Part shown: piece after piece, positions 21,952-33,375 of the stretch
Layout of the letters: each line of letters opens with the position of its first letter
Position numbering within the stretch: the stretch's first letter is position 1
Assembly: GCA_032988165.1 (NCBI GenBank)
Contig: JANTQF010000018.1
Coordinates: 62,001 to 126,000 of the forward strand
From: Emmonsiellopsis sp. PD_33
Taxonomy: Eukaryota; Ascomycota; Eurotiomycetes; Onygenales; Ajellomycetaceae
DNA length: 64,000 nt
Reading direction: 5' to 3'
Notes under the pieces: generated by a model
The model's input: the letters and a program-made list of their open reading frames with translations, nothing else
Told to the model about the DNA's origin: nothing
Databases searched by the model: none
Position numbers and translations under genes: made by a program

Positions 21952-24275
21952 TCAATTCTTCAGATATGTCTCTTCAAAAGTCTCGTCTTCACCAACACAG
22001 ATCCTATACGTGATCCGGGCATACTCCTCCGCCTGCGCCACAATATCCGGGGCCACCACGCAACAGGCAGCGGCGAGTGTCATCCAACACCGGACATTGG
22101 TATCTAACATCAGTCCCCATTGCTTGACAAGAAGCGGCGTACCCGGGACGTGGGGGATGTTCCCGCCCTCGATGATGTAGCCGAGCGATTCGAGGGCTTT
22201 CAAGGCGTACTGGCAGGTTTTCTGTGGGTCATTTGGCATGCAAATCATCGCGAGAGCCAGATACGGCTCCCAAATAGCAAGACGAGGGACTTCTGAGGCG
22301 GGTTTTTGATATGTTTCCACGAGCTTGGAAAGGGTTGCCTCAAATTTCGCGATCTTTGGGCTCTTATGGGATTGGTGTTCTTTCAGCAGGATAGCTCGGA
22401 GTCGCTTTCTGTTTGCGAATTGGCCATTTGTGGTCTCCTCGACATCTTGGCATATGGCGCAGCTGCATTTGAAGCCCCAGTTGGCTAGATCCACCTGTTT
22501 CTTATCGATTCCTTCGGATAGGGGTGACTTGTACCAGAACAAGATCTCAGTGTTCGGAGCGAGGTCCTGCGAGGCACGAACTATCATCATATCTCCAACG
22601 AAGGAACGTTCAGCGTTTCTGTAGCAGGAATGATTGATGTAGGATGCCAAGGGCCATATGCCAGTAGAATGAAAATTCTCGCTGTCACTTTTGAATTGCC
22701 TATCACCTTTCATAGCACGTGCGTGATACTCGTGGGAGAGGAGAGGAGAGCCAAAGCAATTTGACCCTATGATACGCTCGACGAGGAACCTGGAAAATAT
22801 TGATTAGTCTAATTGACATTAAAGATATGGTGAGCCACTTACGTATCTACAACGGGTATGCTATCTACCTCTAGAGTGTCGACAGGTTTGTAGGAGCCAT
22901 GGTAAAGATCGGCAATGGTTGGCAACAGAGATGGGTTCTTGGAGAGCTTTTGGACCGTCAATTCAATCAGTTCGGCTTGGGTTCCCATTTTGGCGGAGTT
23001 CGTTTGGGCATTGATTAGAAGAGAGAGTCCTTTTTTATTGTCGGGGTCTTGAAAGGCATGCGTAAAGGCTTTCTCACAGAACAGAAGATCACCAGCCTTA
23101 ACAGCCTTGGTCGTGAACAAACCGCGTCCACGGGACTCAGTGGGCTTCACACACACAGGGCCAATGTAGGTTGCATGGTCAAGGTGTGGTGGGTGGCGTT
23201 TCTTCGCCTCTCGTTGCATTTGACTGAATTGATATTTGCCTTCCTCTTGCTCAGCAAGTCGCGCAATGGCCCGTTTGAATTCACTCTTGGCAAGGGTATT
23301 TTCTGGGTATTCCTGGGAAAGAACCTTGTGCACATTACAAGATTCCCGGAATCTATGAAGATGGTAGAGAGCCTGAGCTTCGCGGAAGAGGGCCTTTTCG
23401 GAGGGTTTATCTCCCGGTGACACCACCGTCTTGAGATCGCCAAGTGCTGCCTCAAATCGGTGTGTTCTCAGATATGTGAGGGCACGATTGAGTTTGATGG
23501 TACGAGTTTCGTCAGTTGTCGGAGAACAGTCCAAAGCCTTGGAGTAGCTATCATTGTGTGGTCAGCTTCAGCCTATTTATATATATAACTATCCATTATT
23601 GCCTTACCAATCGATAGCAAATTTGTAACCACCCTTATTGAAATAGGCGTTCCCTCTCAACTTCCAATCGTCGGCAGAGGTACCACTTGCTGGATACTGT
23701 CGCCTCCAGGATAATGGAATGAGGGGGTCATGATCAGGGATGAAGCTGACGCCCGAAAGATGGTCAACTCGGAGCCCGAAGTTTCCGTCCCCCATAACCT
23801 TCAAATACGGCTCCTTGACAATCATCACTGTTCCTTCAGTGAGGTAGCCGTCCGCAGAGAGTTCTTTGTCTCGATTGTATAACTGGAACGTGAGGACATT
23901 CCCACCCTCATCCTCCACGATTGTCATGACCGCGGTCATTGTGTATGTCGGGGTGACTGATCTTAACAGCATGTAGGATCCGCGATGATGGGTTTCGAGA
24001 ATGAGGTCTTTGATCACGATTTTGCTCAGGTCGTTCAAAGGCGTGACGCATGGAGGGTAGGCTGGAGGCACGAAGGATGAACGGATCCCAATGAATTCGT
24101 TGGGCATAGTCTGGGATCTCATCCGGTGGAACATGAATTGCCCTATAATCACGTCTCGGGACTTCATTCCCTTGGGGCGCTGACCCTTGCGGGACTGGGC
24201 ATTTTGGAGGGTTCGTCTCTGTTGCTGCAAGTACTGGAAGTACTCAGGCACCTGCGAGACGTCGTGGATATCCAT
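21952..24275 (-). CDS. TPR and SET domain protein (putative methyltransferase)
   Basis: Three exons on the minus strand, 24275-23608, 23547-22843 and 22789-21952, join in phase to 736 residues. Residues 1-200 form a conserved but unnamed N-terminal region (DVIIGQFMFHRMRSQTMPNE). TPR helices follow (DWKLRGNAYFNKGGYKFAIDCYSKAL, RFEAALGDLKTVV; shorter pieces quoted). The SET domain has SRGRGLFTTKAVKAGDLLFCEKA and ASYINHSCYRNAERSF, then APNTEILFWY. The NHSC asparagine-histidine pair of the SAM-binding knot is intact, while the last motif is ILFWY where classical SET enzymes have a phenylalanine-aspartate-tyrosine. A post-SET-like cysteine group (CSCAICQD) follows. The layout is that of fungal TPR-SET proteins of the SMYD-like type; the substrate is unknown. 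An upstream in-frame ATG at 24479 would add 68 residues. Confidence 0.85.
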
Positions 24276-25030
24276 GTTGGATGTCGAAGTAGCAAAATAT
24301 CGACGTGTTTCGATATTTGGACTACCAGTCCACAAAGACGGAGAGCGTGGGAGTTTTCCCAGGATGAAAATTTCTGAGAGAGAAGCAGAGGGGATGGAGG
24401 GAGAGGATTGTGTTGTCAACGACGACAGACGCGGCCACATGCAAACAACAAACAAGGCTGGTTCTGTGGAATAACACAAAAAACGACCTGTAGGGAACCA
24501 GGCTCAGCCGTCTAGAAACAGCTAGGCCAGATTGACTGAGGGGATGTCATTGTCCATAGTAGCTGGTAGGAAATTGTGTATGATTTGAGGATGGTGAGCA
24601 TGTTGAGGATAGAACAGCATGCACCCCACATCAGATAGTCAATCTAGTTTGGAATACCACACTGGGTATCGTTTCTGTGAAGCATCTTGAGGGCGTTTGC
24701 TTTACGAGAAAACATAACCCCCCCCTTTTGCCATAGCTTGGATGCTCGACGCGATAGCCAGCTTAGCCAGCATATCCGTTCGTTCCATGGCACAGCGATA
24801 TATGAAAAGTGGCTCTCAACCGGATATTCCAAATTACGTTGTTTGCTTCAAACCAGAAACAAAACGCGGTCTCGAATTATATAATTAGAAGACGTTTCCA
24901 ATCATTTGGAACCTGCAATTGAGATCTTGCAAAACAAATTCGCTGCCAGAACAAAGCCGAAAATAAACACAAAAAAGATAAACAACCAAAATATCGAAAC
25001 CAACATCGACCAAAGGTCAAAAAAACCACA
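24276..25030. other. Intergenic: TPR-SET promoter side and F-box 3' side
   Basis: About 0.75 kb. The first 200 bp are open in frame with the TPR-SET gene and could be coding if the upstream ATG at 24479 is used. The remainder, including an A-rich tract near 24950-25025, shows no feature. Confidence 0.45.
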
Positions 25031-26182
25031 TCAACTGCCAGATTTCGCTTTCACGATACCAATCTCCCCATCCACAATCGCAAAATGCAAGTCCATGTAC
25101 TCGTCGCCCCGTTCGCGCAGCACCCACTCCAGCGTTTGCCCGAATGTATCGCCATTGTTCTCGAACCAGTCGCCCATTGACCGGACATATCTCTCCACCT
25201 GTTCCTTCAGCGGCGCGTTCTCTCGCAACCATAGCACCTGCGACGGGTCCAGTTTCATCATGTCCTCTACCACATAGTAGTGGTGGATCTGGTCGCCCCA
25301 GCCTTCCGTGCCGGGTTCATGGTAGAGATCAGACCGGAATTTTGTGGCATATTTGTTTGTTGCGGTGGAAATGAGAGTGTGGGTGCTGTTGTTGGTTCTA
25401 ATGTGCAGGTTGCGGAAGTAGTTGCTATCCTCGAAGGATGACGAGGCATGGGCGGATTTTGGTTGGGAGGCGAGGATCGAGAACGGGTTGGACGTCATCG
25501 GTGGGGCATAATTCACGTGGATGTTGGCGAACGTCGATGCGCCGCCGTCCGGGTACCGTTTGCGGAACTTGCGTTGGATCGTTTCGTTACTCGGACAGAT
25601 CTGGTTCTGTACGACCTCGCGAATGACTAATCGCATATCCTCGATTTCTGCCAAGTCGCTCGGCGACCAATTGTGCAGTAGTTCGGCGCGTTCGTGGATA
25701 ACAGAAGGGAGGGTACGGCTGGTACGTGGAAAGAGTTGGCCGTGAAACGCTCTCGAGTATAGCCACAGGCGGTATACAGCGCGGCGCAGCATGAAGCGTT
25801 CTTCATTATTCAAAATTCGACGGTTTTCAAAGTCCACTTTCCATTTCTTAAGCGGGTATATTTCCTCCCACTTCTTTGCGACACGGCCAACATGGACAAT
25901 CTGTTGAATGAGGGGGACGGATAGCGGTGCTTCACGGGAAATGTGTGCTGGTTGGCTGGAATTTTGGGTGATTAACTGGATGATATCCTCCACAGGTCCA
26001 TATTCAGCATTGGCGGCATCAGCTAGTATGGGGAGCTTCTGCGATCCAGCGAATATGCCATGGAGTCGGCGGCAGGTGAGGGACAGATTCAACACATCGG
26101 CGATTGAATTGCAAGAGCGGAAGATCTGGAGCAACAGCTCCGTAGCAAGTGTATCAAGCGACATTCTAGGGGACTGATCCAT
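25031..26182 (-). CDS. F-box protein
   Basis: Single-exon gene of 383 residues. The N-terminal F-box reads RMSLDTLATELLLQIFRSC then ADVLNLSLTCRRLHGIFAGS, the Skp1-binding module of SCF ubiquitin ligases. The rest (with LRRAVYRLWLYSRAFHGQL and, near the C terminus, ENNGDTFGQTLEWVLRERG) is a pattern I have seen only as a conserved region of uncharacterised fungal F-box proteins. No WD40, LRR or other named substrate-binding repeat is visible. Role in ubiquitination is inferred from the F-box; the substrate is unknown. An alternative start is the Met six codons downstream. Confidence 0.85.
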   Translation of the reverse strand: MDQSPRMSLDTLATELLLQIFRSCNSIADVLNLSLTCRRLHGIFAGSQKLPILADAANAEYGPVEDIIQLITQNSSQPAHISREAPLSVPLIQQIVHVGRVAKKWEEIYPLKKWKVDFENRRILNNEERFMLRRAVYRLWLYSRAFHGQLFPRTSRTLPSVIHERAELLHNWSPSDLAEIEDMRLVIREVVQNQICPSNETIQRKFRKRYPDGGASTFANIHVNYAPPMTSNPFSILASQPKSAHASSSFEDSNYFRNLHIRTNNSTHTLISTATNKYATKFRSDLYHEPGTEGWGDQIHHYYVVEDMMKLDPSQVLWLRENAPLKEQVERYVRSMGDWFENNGDTFGQTLEWVLRERGDEYMDLHFAIVDGEIGIVKAKSGS

Positions 26183-26980
26183 CCCAAGTTAGTCAGGAAC
26201 AGGGCAACTAGACAGAGGACGATGAGGCATACTGTATAAGTAATTGTTTATCTTTCTGATTCTATAAGTAAGGGATCTAAATGAGATATCTGGCAGTGCA
26301 GTCGTCGGCGACAACGGGGCCAAAACAACGCAGAGGTACGTCAGTAGCAACAGTGCCTCTGCGCCGGAGGAACGGGCGGGTTTAACTGGATAGCACCCCG
26401 CCTTTGGGGCTATCATGGGAAAAAGTCACATCTCTGTGAAGGGTAGCGACAGACGGGTCCGCGCAAGGGAAGATAAGCCTCGAAGGGCGGCAATGGATTG
26501 GAGACGCCATGGTGATGTGGTGATGGGAAGAGGAAGAAGAAAAGACGCGACGAGAGAAGTATGAGGTTGGATATCGCTGACATAAGCCCCCTGAATTCGG
26601 CAGCAAAGCATGGCTGACATAAGCGAGAGAGGGTGTTCACCCCCATGTCCTGTTTGGGAAAGTAGTCTGCAGATCAGCATCCAATATCAAACCTCAAACT
26701 TCTTCAAGGAGCTCAACGAGCACATCGCAACCACCGCATGGTTTTTACTTGCACTGTCACCAGTACTATGCTTGGGGCTATCATAGCCACCGTTCTGCTG
26801 CGGTAGACTCATGCTTGACTACTAGTACATCTTTGCAGGAGGGGATGTCGGTGGGATGGATCATGCACCACAAACAGAAAAGCGTGGCTAAATACTCCTT
26901 TCTGATCTTAGAAATATTGGAGCATTAAATAATCGCAAATATTTACGCCTCGGACTGATTCCCTCCCGTTAGTTTCGCGA

Positions 26981-27295
26981 TTAATCGTACTTCAGATATG
27001 ACAAATCGCTGATACATGATTGTGGGGTTCTATCGCAAATACCTTCCAATGGCTTCAAGTTACATACGTTCAATGTCCAACCACAACCACCAATTTCTAC
27101 TGCTTTCACGTCTGTGATGTAAATCTTCGCAATTTTAATCTGTGAAGATGCGGACGTCGCTCCTACAACTCGCCATGATGATAAATTGCAAGATGATAAA
27201 CTGCCCAGTGGAAAAGCCTGGAATCCAACACTAGTAGGCAGAGCGCGAGGGTGTTGAAGAACATAAATACCGTTCAACTCCCACTCGGAAGACAT
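26981..27295 (-). CDS. Doubtful small open frame next to the SDR gene
   Basis: A 104-codon frame beginning MSSEWELNGIYVLQ, divergent from the SDR start by 94 bp. No signal peptide, membrane helix or known domain is seen. It might be one exon of a spliced gene or simply a chance open frame; composition (Cys and Ser spread, no bias) does not decide. Included only because its position is compatible with a divergent gene pair. Confidence 0.2.
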   Translation of the reverse strand: MSSEWELNGIYVLQHPRALPTSVGFQAFPLGSLSSCNLSSWRVVGATSASSQIKIAKIYITDVKAVEIGGCGWTLNVCNLKPLEGICDRTPQSCISDLSYLKYD

Positions 27296-27306
27296 AATGA
27301 AATATC

Positions 27307-27331
27307 AGAACAGATCAGAACAGATCAGAAG
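27307..27331 (+). repeat. Short direct repeat upstream of the SDR start
   Basis: Consecutive copies of the 10-mer AGATCAGAAC (AGAACAGATCAGAACAGATC region), about 60-80 bp before the SDR ATG. It could be a factor-binding site or chance. Confidence 0.5.
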
Positions 27332-27388
27332 TCTTCAGATTTTAAACCCAATCTCTACATTGCTCCTTGAAACCCATTAACCATCATC

Positions 27389-28432
27389 ATGCCTTCATAT
27401 GTCGTTACTGGAGCCAGCCGCGGCATTGGTGTAAGTGGAAGTTTCTCGGATTTATCAAACCCAAGCTAATGTCTGGCCGGAATAGTTTGAATTCGTTCGC
27501 CAAATCTCCCAGGACCGCCAAAACACAACTATCGCTCTCGCACGGAACAAGGCTGCTGCTGAAGCTAAGTTCGCGAAGGAGGGCATTGACAATGTACACG
27601 TAGTAGAGGCTCAGTATACAGACTTTGCCTCCTTGAAAGTAAGTCTCCATCAACTATGCTGGCATGAGTGTAACTTAACTCTTCCTTGCCAGAGAGCTGC
27701 CGACGAAGTTAAGGAGATCACGAATGGTAGTTTGGATTATCTGATCAACAATGCTGGTTATATATCCTTATTCAGCCAATTTTTGACCTTCAGCGAGTTG
27801 TATGCCCGTCTCTTCCTGATACCATGCTGTCTACCCTACTAACAATGAAAAGCGAGGACGACTTGGAGGCTCTTGAAAAGGACATCATGGAGTGCTTCGA
27901 AGTTAATCTCCTTGGTGTCATCAAGGCCACCCATGCATTTCTCCCCTTGATCCGCAAGGGCAAGGAAAAGAAGGTCATCAGCCTCACCAGTGGCTTCGCT
28001 GAGTTGGATCTCACAAACGACTACGAAATCGCGAGTTCCACCTCTTACTCTATCAGTAAGAGTGCTCTTAATATGGCTATGGCTAAATACAACGCTTGCT
28101 ACAAGCAAGAGGGGATCCTCTTCCTTTCTATCGCCCCAGGAACCGCAGAAGGAGATGAGGCAGCAGAGAGGCGCGCAAGTATGACAAATCTTTCTGCTTA
28201 AACAGATTTGCAAGACAACGTTATTAACTTTTCAATAGAACTCTCCGCCGTGGAAGCGGCTAACGCGGTAGCGTTGATGAAGGGATTCGCTGCCTACGCG
28301 CCAGACTTTACTGGTCCTTGGACCTTTGCACAATCAGCTTCCGCAGTGCTTTCTGTCATGCACAAGAAATCGTTGGCTGGCGGAGATGGTGGGGCCGCTG
28401 TCTCCCAATTCGGGAACAAACAGTGGCTCTGA
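27389..28432 (+). CDS. Short-chain dehydrogenase/reductase
   Basis: Classical SDR of about 273 residues with a Rossmann fold for NAD(P). Five exons, 27389-27430, 27486-27638, 27693-27799, 27853-28178 and 28239-28432, join in phase. The N-terminal cofactor motif is TGASRGIG (T-G-x3-G-x-G), the NNAG motif follows at LDYLINNAG, and the active site has SYSISKSALN with Tyr-x3-Lys. The C terminus DGGAAVSQFGNKQWL is the typical end of a fungal SDR subgroup related to bacterial C-factor. Introns 3 and 4 have good branch points (TACTAAC and TTAAC). The substrate cannot be predicted. The next gene downstream is a Zn2Cys6 factor, so local regulation is possible but not shown. Confidence 0.88.
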
Positions 28433-29903
28433 TTTTCGAATGTCTATGGCGGAGGAGCTGACAAGCGTTGGATGGTGTTTCGTTATGTAGAAGTCAAGGA
28501 TTAAATCAATGATATGTTTTTTCGCTCACCAATCTCTGCTGTTAGTAATGGTGCGGGTGTTATTTTGGTTGAACGGAGTTCAACCTGAGCCCTTTTGATC
28601 AACTGCCATTTAATAAACTACAACCACAGTTCCAGTATTTAAATTGAAGTAGGACGTCCCTGTGGCAAGAACTATAAACGGAATTGACGTAGTTATTCCT
28701 GAGGATTGAGATTATTGATTAATTAAGCTATGTAAGTTCTTGACCGCTATTTATATGGTTCAGATCTTTAATGGTCTGAGATAATGAAAATAGAAAAGGC
28801 CATGTAATTACATAGGGTAAAATCATGCAAATAACTGAAAACTATCTAATTTCTGAAAGATAAGAAAATGCTGAAAGGATCAAGTTAAATGAATGTAACA
28901 GCGGGAGTTGAGTGCTGTGGATCAAAAACGATGGTGTTGAGGCTGTTGATATAGTGGATATAGCGCGGAATCTCACAAGAACCCTATTCTTAGCCCAATC
29001 ATCCCCATCCTGCATGTAACTACGCCCAAGCCAGCCCTAGCTTTAGCACCATCAGCGCTAGTCAAGCAGTTAAGTTAGTTAGCTTTCTCGCAAATTGTTG
29101 CCCTTGTATCAGCCAACCACAAGACTCATCCTCCATGAAAAATGCCAATCCATCCCTTTGCATGCAACTTATTTCAGAAGTTAAACTGTTTGTCGAACTC
29201 CAGAGTCCGCAGGCAGCTGAGCAAATGCATCGTGAGAGGGACTGGAACTATCCACGGAATTCCAAAGAGCAAGATATATACAGGATCACACACAGAATAT
29301 CACTACCTGATTCCCGTAGTAAGTTAGTAAATAAAGCAGTCCCCTTCCCCCCACAGTATCTCCTCGACCGGCGGCGAGGATATTTTAGCGTCTCTCTTTC
29401 ACCGCCCGGGTTTGACCAACTGGTGACCTCGTGTGGAAGTATTCAAGGCTTTTCGTTGGTGGCAGAAAAAGGACGCTAAAATATCCTCGCCGCCGGTCGA
29501 GGAGATAGCGCTCGTGATGGGATATCTTGACAGTTAAGGGTGGAGTGAATAGAGTATAAGCTGCCCCGGCCTAGCATAACTATGCTCTGGAACGAATGCT
29601 CAACTTAACTAGTACTAATTGGATGCTCATTACTCCGCGAGGAATGCAACAGAGAAATTGAGAGGGAATTAAGGCAAGGAACAGCCATTAGTTCAAGTTT
29701 AGTTGGCTTTTTAAATTTAGTGGATTCTTTTATCCTGGTAGATGGTCAGCTCACCCACTCTATATATTCCGGCGGAAGGTCTTGTATCTTCTTGCAACTA
29801 TTTGCGACATCATCTGTTCGTGCGGCATCACTAACATACTCTTCTTCCACTCTCCTATGACACACACTCACACACACATATGCATGTCTGAATCCTGCAC
29901 AAC
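28433..29903. other. Intergenic region with an inverted-repeat element
   Basis: A 1.47-kb AT-rich region between the SDR and the Zn2Cys6 gene. It contains the 36-bp inverted repeat described separately. The 114-codon open frame at 29135-29479 runs across one arm of that repeat and is not considered a gene. Confidence 0.5.
29357..29507. mobile_element. Perfect 36-bp inverted repeat around a 79-bp spacer (MITE-like)
   Basis: Arms at 29357-29392 and 29472-29507 are exact reverse complements over 36 bp, with the match ending on both sides. Both arms end in TA outward, so the unit can be read as a 147-bp element with 34-bp terminal inverted repeats flanked by a TA duplication, the target-site type of Tc1/mariner elements. 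No transposase is encoded. A hairpin-forming RNA or cruciform is the other reading. The arms are GC-rich within an AT-rich intergenic region, which favours an insertion. Confidence 0.55.
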
Positions 29904-31871
29904 ATGCCCGCCCCTAAATCTACTTCCCGAAGATCCTACCGCGTCGGGAGTCCTGCCGAACGTCGCTGTTGGTCATGTCGAGGTAGCTAACTTGAACCTA
30001 TACACAATCCCGTTTAACCCACCCACCCCAGCCCTGTCCCGTAAATCACCATCCCAGCGCTCTGGTTAACTCGTAAAACCCCAGACCGTAAAATCGCCTG
30101 CGACCTCCGTCGACCAATCTGCCGCAACTGCGATGTTGCAGATCGGAAATGCCAATATGGAATGCGGCTAAACTGGCCGGCACAGGGCGATGCAAGGAGA
30201 GCACTTGTTGCTGATTCTGCTGCTGCTGCTGAGCGAGCTGTAGCTTTTGGGAAGACGTATTTTATCAATGCTACAGATGTGGATATGGGATTGTTTTATT
30301 TGGGAGGTGGGAAGCAAGATGCTGCTGGTAGGGCTGTCCACGACTGATTTATCGTTACTTTTTTCGGGAGAGGGGACTAGGACCCCCTGATGCCTATCCT
30401 TCTCTCTAGTGTACCCGTTACGATGGGACAGGACCTGACAGGTGGCCATAGACAGGCTAGGCCGTTACGTCAACTCATGGAAACTGCCCTATTACAGCCT
30501 CAAAGCCAGCCCCATCCCCCTAGCCGGCAACGAGCAGGAGATGGTTGAATTCTGTCCGTATAGATCCACCCCCTTGCTCCGAGAACAAGCTTCTCTAACT
30601 TGTATGCAGTTATGACAACTGTACTCAACGCGCTTGCCCCCCTCCGGGGGGATAGCCAGGAGATCTGGAAACTCTTCTTCCAGCTCTCGTTCTCCAACAA
30701 CTCAGAAGCATCCAAGGCACTGATACAGGCTATGGTGTCACTCGCGTCTTTGGTCCGCTATGGGCCTGGCCACGACGCCGCTCGATTTAAGAATGCCGCA
30801 TTGGCTTCCTTAGTTGACTCTACCAAGAAAGAGGTGATTGGTTCGAAAGAGATCTACCAGCATGCTGCGGTGGGGATGTTGCTTCGTGAACATGAGGTAA
30901 GGCTTCCCGCCAATGCTTCATACATCCGGCATGACTAATCGGCCGGGGAATCAGACATACTTCCCGACTGAAACCTCGCACCAGTGGCCGTTGTATTTGT
31001 CAGGATCAAAGCGGATTCTGCGGAGTCTATGCCTCCAGGGCCTGCCAAAGTTGTCAGAGACAGATCTGTTAGCGCTCTGGGTGCATTATCATGACGTCCT
31101 GGCGAGATTTTCAGTTAGACATTGGCGTTGGGATGCCACAGTGACATCCGCCGTGCTCCAGATAACAGAACCTGTAACGAAACTCGTGTCTCCTATATCC
31201 GAGAAAATGGTGAGGCGGAAACCCATCTCCGTTTTGTTTATAACCCACTGATATCAGTGGAGTAGATCATTGGCACCTTCGGCTGCTCCATGGAGATGAT
31301 GAACCTGATCTCCCGAATTTGCGCCCTCCCCCCAAACACTACCGCCCTTGCCAAGCTTTCTCCAAAAGAGCAGGAAGAAATGTCTGCGATCGAACACGAC
31401 CTCCTAACCATAGAACAAGAATCCACCCAGCCTCACATACCCAGGACAGAAACAGAAACAGGAATGGACCTCAGGTCCCGCGAAATCAAGCTCGCGGCCT
31501 TCTACCGCCTCGGTATGTTAATCTATTTCGAGCGTGTGATGCGCAACAACTCCGGGCCCAGCGCCCGTGTGGACGGGTGGGCAGAAGAAGCCTTCACAAT
31601 CCTACGGCAAATAGACCTCTGGGCGCGGGCGTTGCCCCTGTTTTTTGTCGCGTGCGAGGCGCATACTGAGGAGCAGCGGGCGGTAATTTTGTCGCTATTG
31701 ACTAGGGAGCAGAGAAGGGAGTTCCAGCGGCCGCTGGACTGCTTTCAGCGTCTGATTGAGGCTATGTGGGTGCGTTATGATCTTTATAAAGATGAAGGGA
31801 GGCAGCTGAATTATGCTGAGGCGCTGAATTCGGTAACTGTGATGAGTAATTTGCTACCGGCTTTTGCGTGA
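29904..31871 (+). CDS. Zn2Cys6 transcription factor with fungal-specific regulatory domain
   Basis: Six exons, 29904-29982, 30085-30327, 30452-30553, 30610-30896, 30955-31209 and 31266-31871, join in phase to 523 residues. The N-terminal Gal4-type cluster is split by intron 1 and reads CWSCRDRKIACDL, then RRPICRNCDVADRKCQYG, giving C-x2-C-x6-C-x6-C-x2-C-x6-C. The remainder (e.g. WKLFFQLSFSNNSEASKALI, then GTFGCSMEMMNLISRI and MLIYFERVMRN) matches the Fungal_trans_2 type of middle region. The acceptor for exon 3 was chosen at 30451 because only that one keeps the frame. Donor GTCCGT of intron 3 is weak. Targets are unknown; neighbours are an SDR and a small secreted protein. Confidence 0.83.
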
Positions 31872-33375
31872 TATATGTATGTACCGGACAATAGAAGCTA
31901 TTGTGACTTTGAAGTGAAGTTGTCCAAGATAACTTGAATAAAAGGGGTGAGGAGAAAGAGTGGAGAGGAGGAGACCGGCAGAATGTTGTTGCAGGCCGAG
32001 GTTTATCTATCAACCTCCCCCCTTTTTGTTTCTCCATCCTCCCCGATATCTCCAGCTTCTTCCATGGCTGCTGGCCTTCAGCAAACAATCAATCAGCAAA
32101 CAGCACAAGGGTTGGACTGTTACCCGCGGCCTACTCCACACCTGTACCCATCGCGCAATGGTTGTCGAATGGCCGATGGGCGGCCTAGGGCGGGAGAGGG
32201 CTCCCCAACACTGGCCCTATACATTGGAATCTGCCGCGGACGAAACAACCGCGGATAGTCCAAGGGTCAATTCGCCGACCATGTCGGCTGCCCGGCCGCA
32301 TGTTGTGGTTATCCCTTCGTCAGCCAAGACACGACTGTCTCGCAATACCCAGGGATATTAGTCTGCTTGGCCATTAATATCTGTCCTTCTCGACCCCTCA
32401 TAATTGCAATTGCTTGCCCGTGGCCTTCACCATATTCTTGGATGTAGCAAACACGGCACTCAGACATTCTGTTCGTATTGACACTGAATTCCGAGGCCCG
32501 ATGGGCACTGCGGGCCGGCTTCTTTGCTTCCACCCCTCAAAAGACAGTTATCCGCCCACGGTCAACGTTCCTGGATTCCCCGTTCCCCATTCCGCCTACC
32601 CCGGATAAATAAATGGAAAATCTCCCGCATTAAACTCTGGGGTGCAGAAATGTCAACTTAGCGTCCTTCAGGCATTACCTCCGCGCCAGAATTGGCTCTG
32701 CCTAGGTAATTGGACGGTCTAGACGAACGGGCTCGGAACTCGATGAAAGCGGCAAAACTGTTTATATTGATGAAATAAATTTTGTCACATTCCCACAAGC
32801 AGACACAGGTAATTAATATCTCTCATCTATCCCCCTGTTTCTGATTGGGTGCAACATGAAACGAATCGCCGTTTGCTCGTATTCTCGATATTGCAGACCA
32901 AACTCTTAATCAATCTTCCCCCCTGCCCTTGCGGAGCGGGAACACAAGAAACAAACCAGTGCTCTCCCTCCGCACTCTTTCTCCTGCGACAAGAAGATTT
33001 TTCCGCCTCGCTTGGGCTTTCTGCCGCGGACTCGTGTTTTGTCTTTCCCTTCGTATATGCACCAGCCATATTGTGCAGTAATCTCGGGAACAGCTTGCTT
33101 GTCCAGACGCCGGGCCACATTCAGCCTTAGTTCTGGATCAAATCAGACAGTTTTACAAGAAAATGCCCGTTTCCACGCGAGAGACGCTTTGGCCATATTG
33201 CTGTCCACGAATCTATAAATACCCCGATCACCTCCTACGCTCTTCCTGAGAAGGAAGATCCCAACTACAATATCCAACTCACCACGCGTACATCTCCCTC
33301 AGAAGAATCTTCGCATCCCATCTACATATCTCACCCTTCAAACCTCCCCAACAAAACAAAACTCCAACACCAAAA
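31872..33375. other. Intergenic upstream of the secreted cysteine-rich protein
   Basis: A 1.5-kb region that presumably includes the promoter of the small secreted protein. A TATAAAT box is at 33214-33220. Overlapping frames on both strands at 31934-33218 show no family features. Confidence 0.5.
33214..33220 (+). promoter_or_regulatory. TATA box of the secreted cysteine-rich protein gene
   Basis: TATAAAT located 162 bp upstream of the ATG at 33376, followed by a C/A-rich leader, a usual arrangement for strongly regulated fungal genes. Confidence 0.55.

Larger units (their letters stand above)
26183..27388. other. Divergent intergenic region, F-box / SDR
   Basis: A 1.2-kb region upstream of both genes. 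A 104-codon open frame lies at 26981-27295 on the minus strand (listed separately). A 10-bp direct repeat is at about 27307-27331. Confidence 0.45.

Noticed and set aside
29135..29479. 114-codon open frame in the SDR/transcription factor gap
   Set aside because: It runs through one arm of the inverted repeat and has no coding signal.
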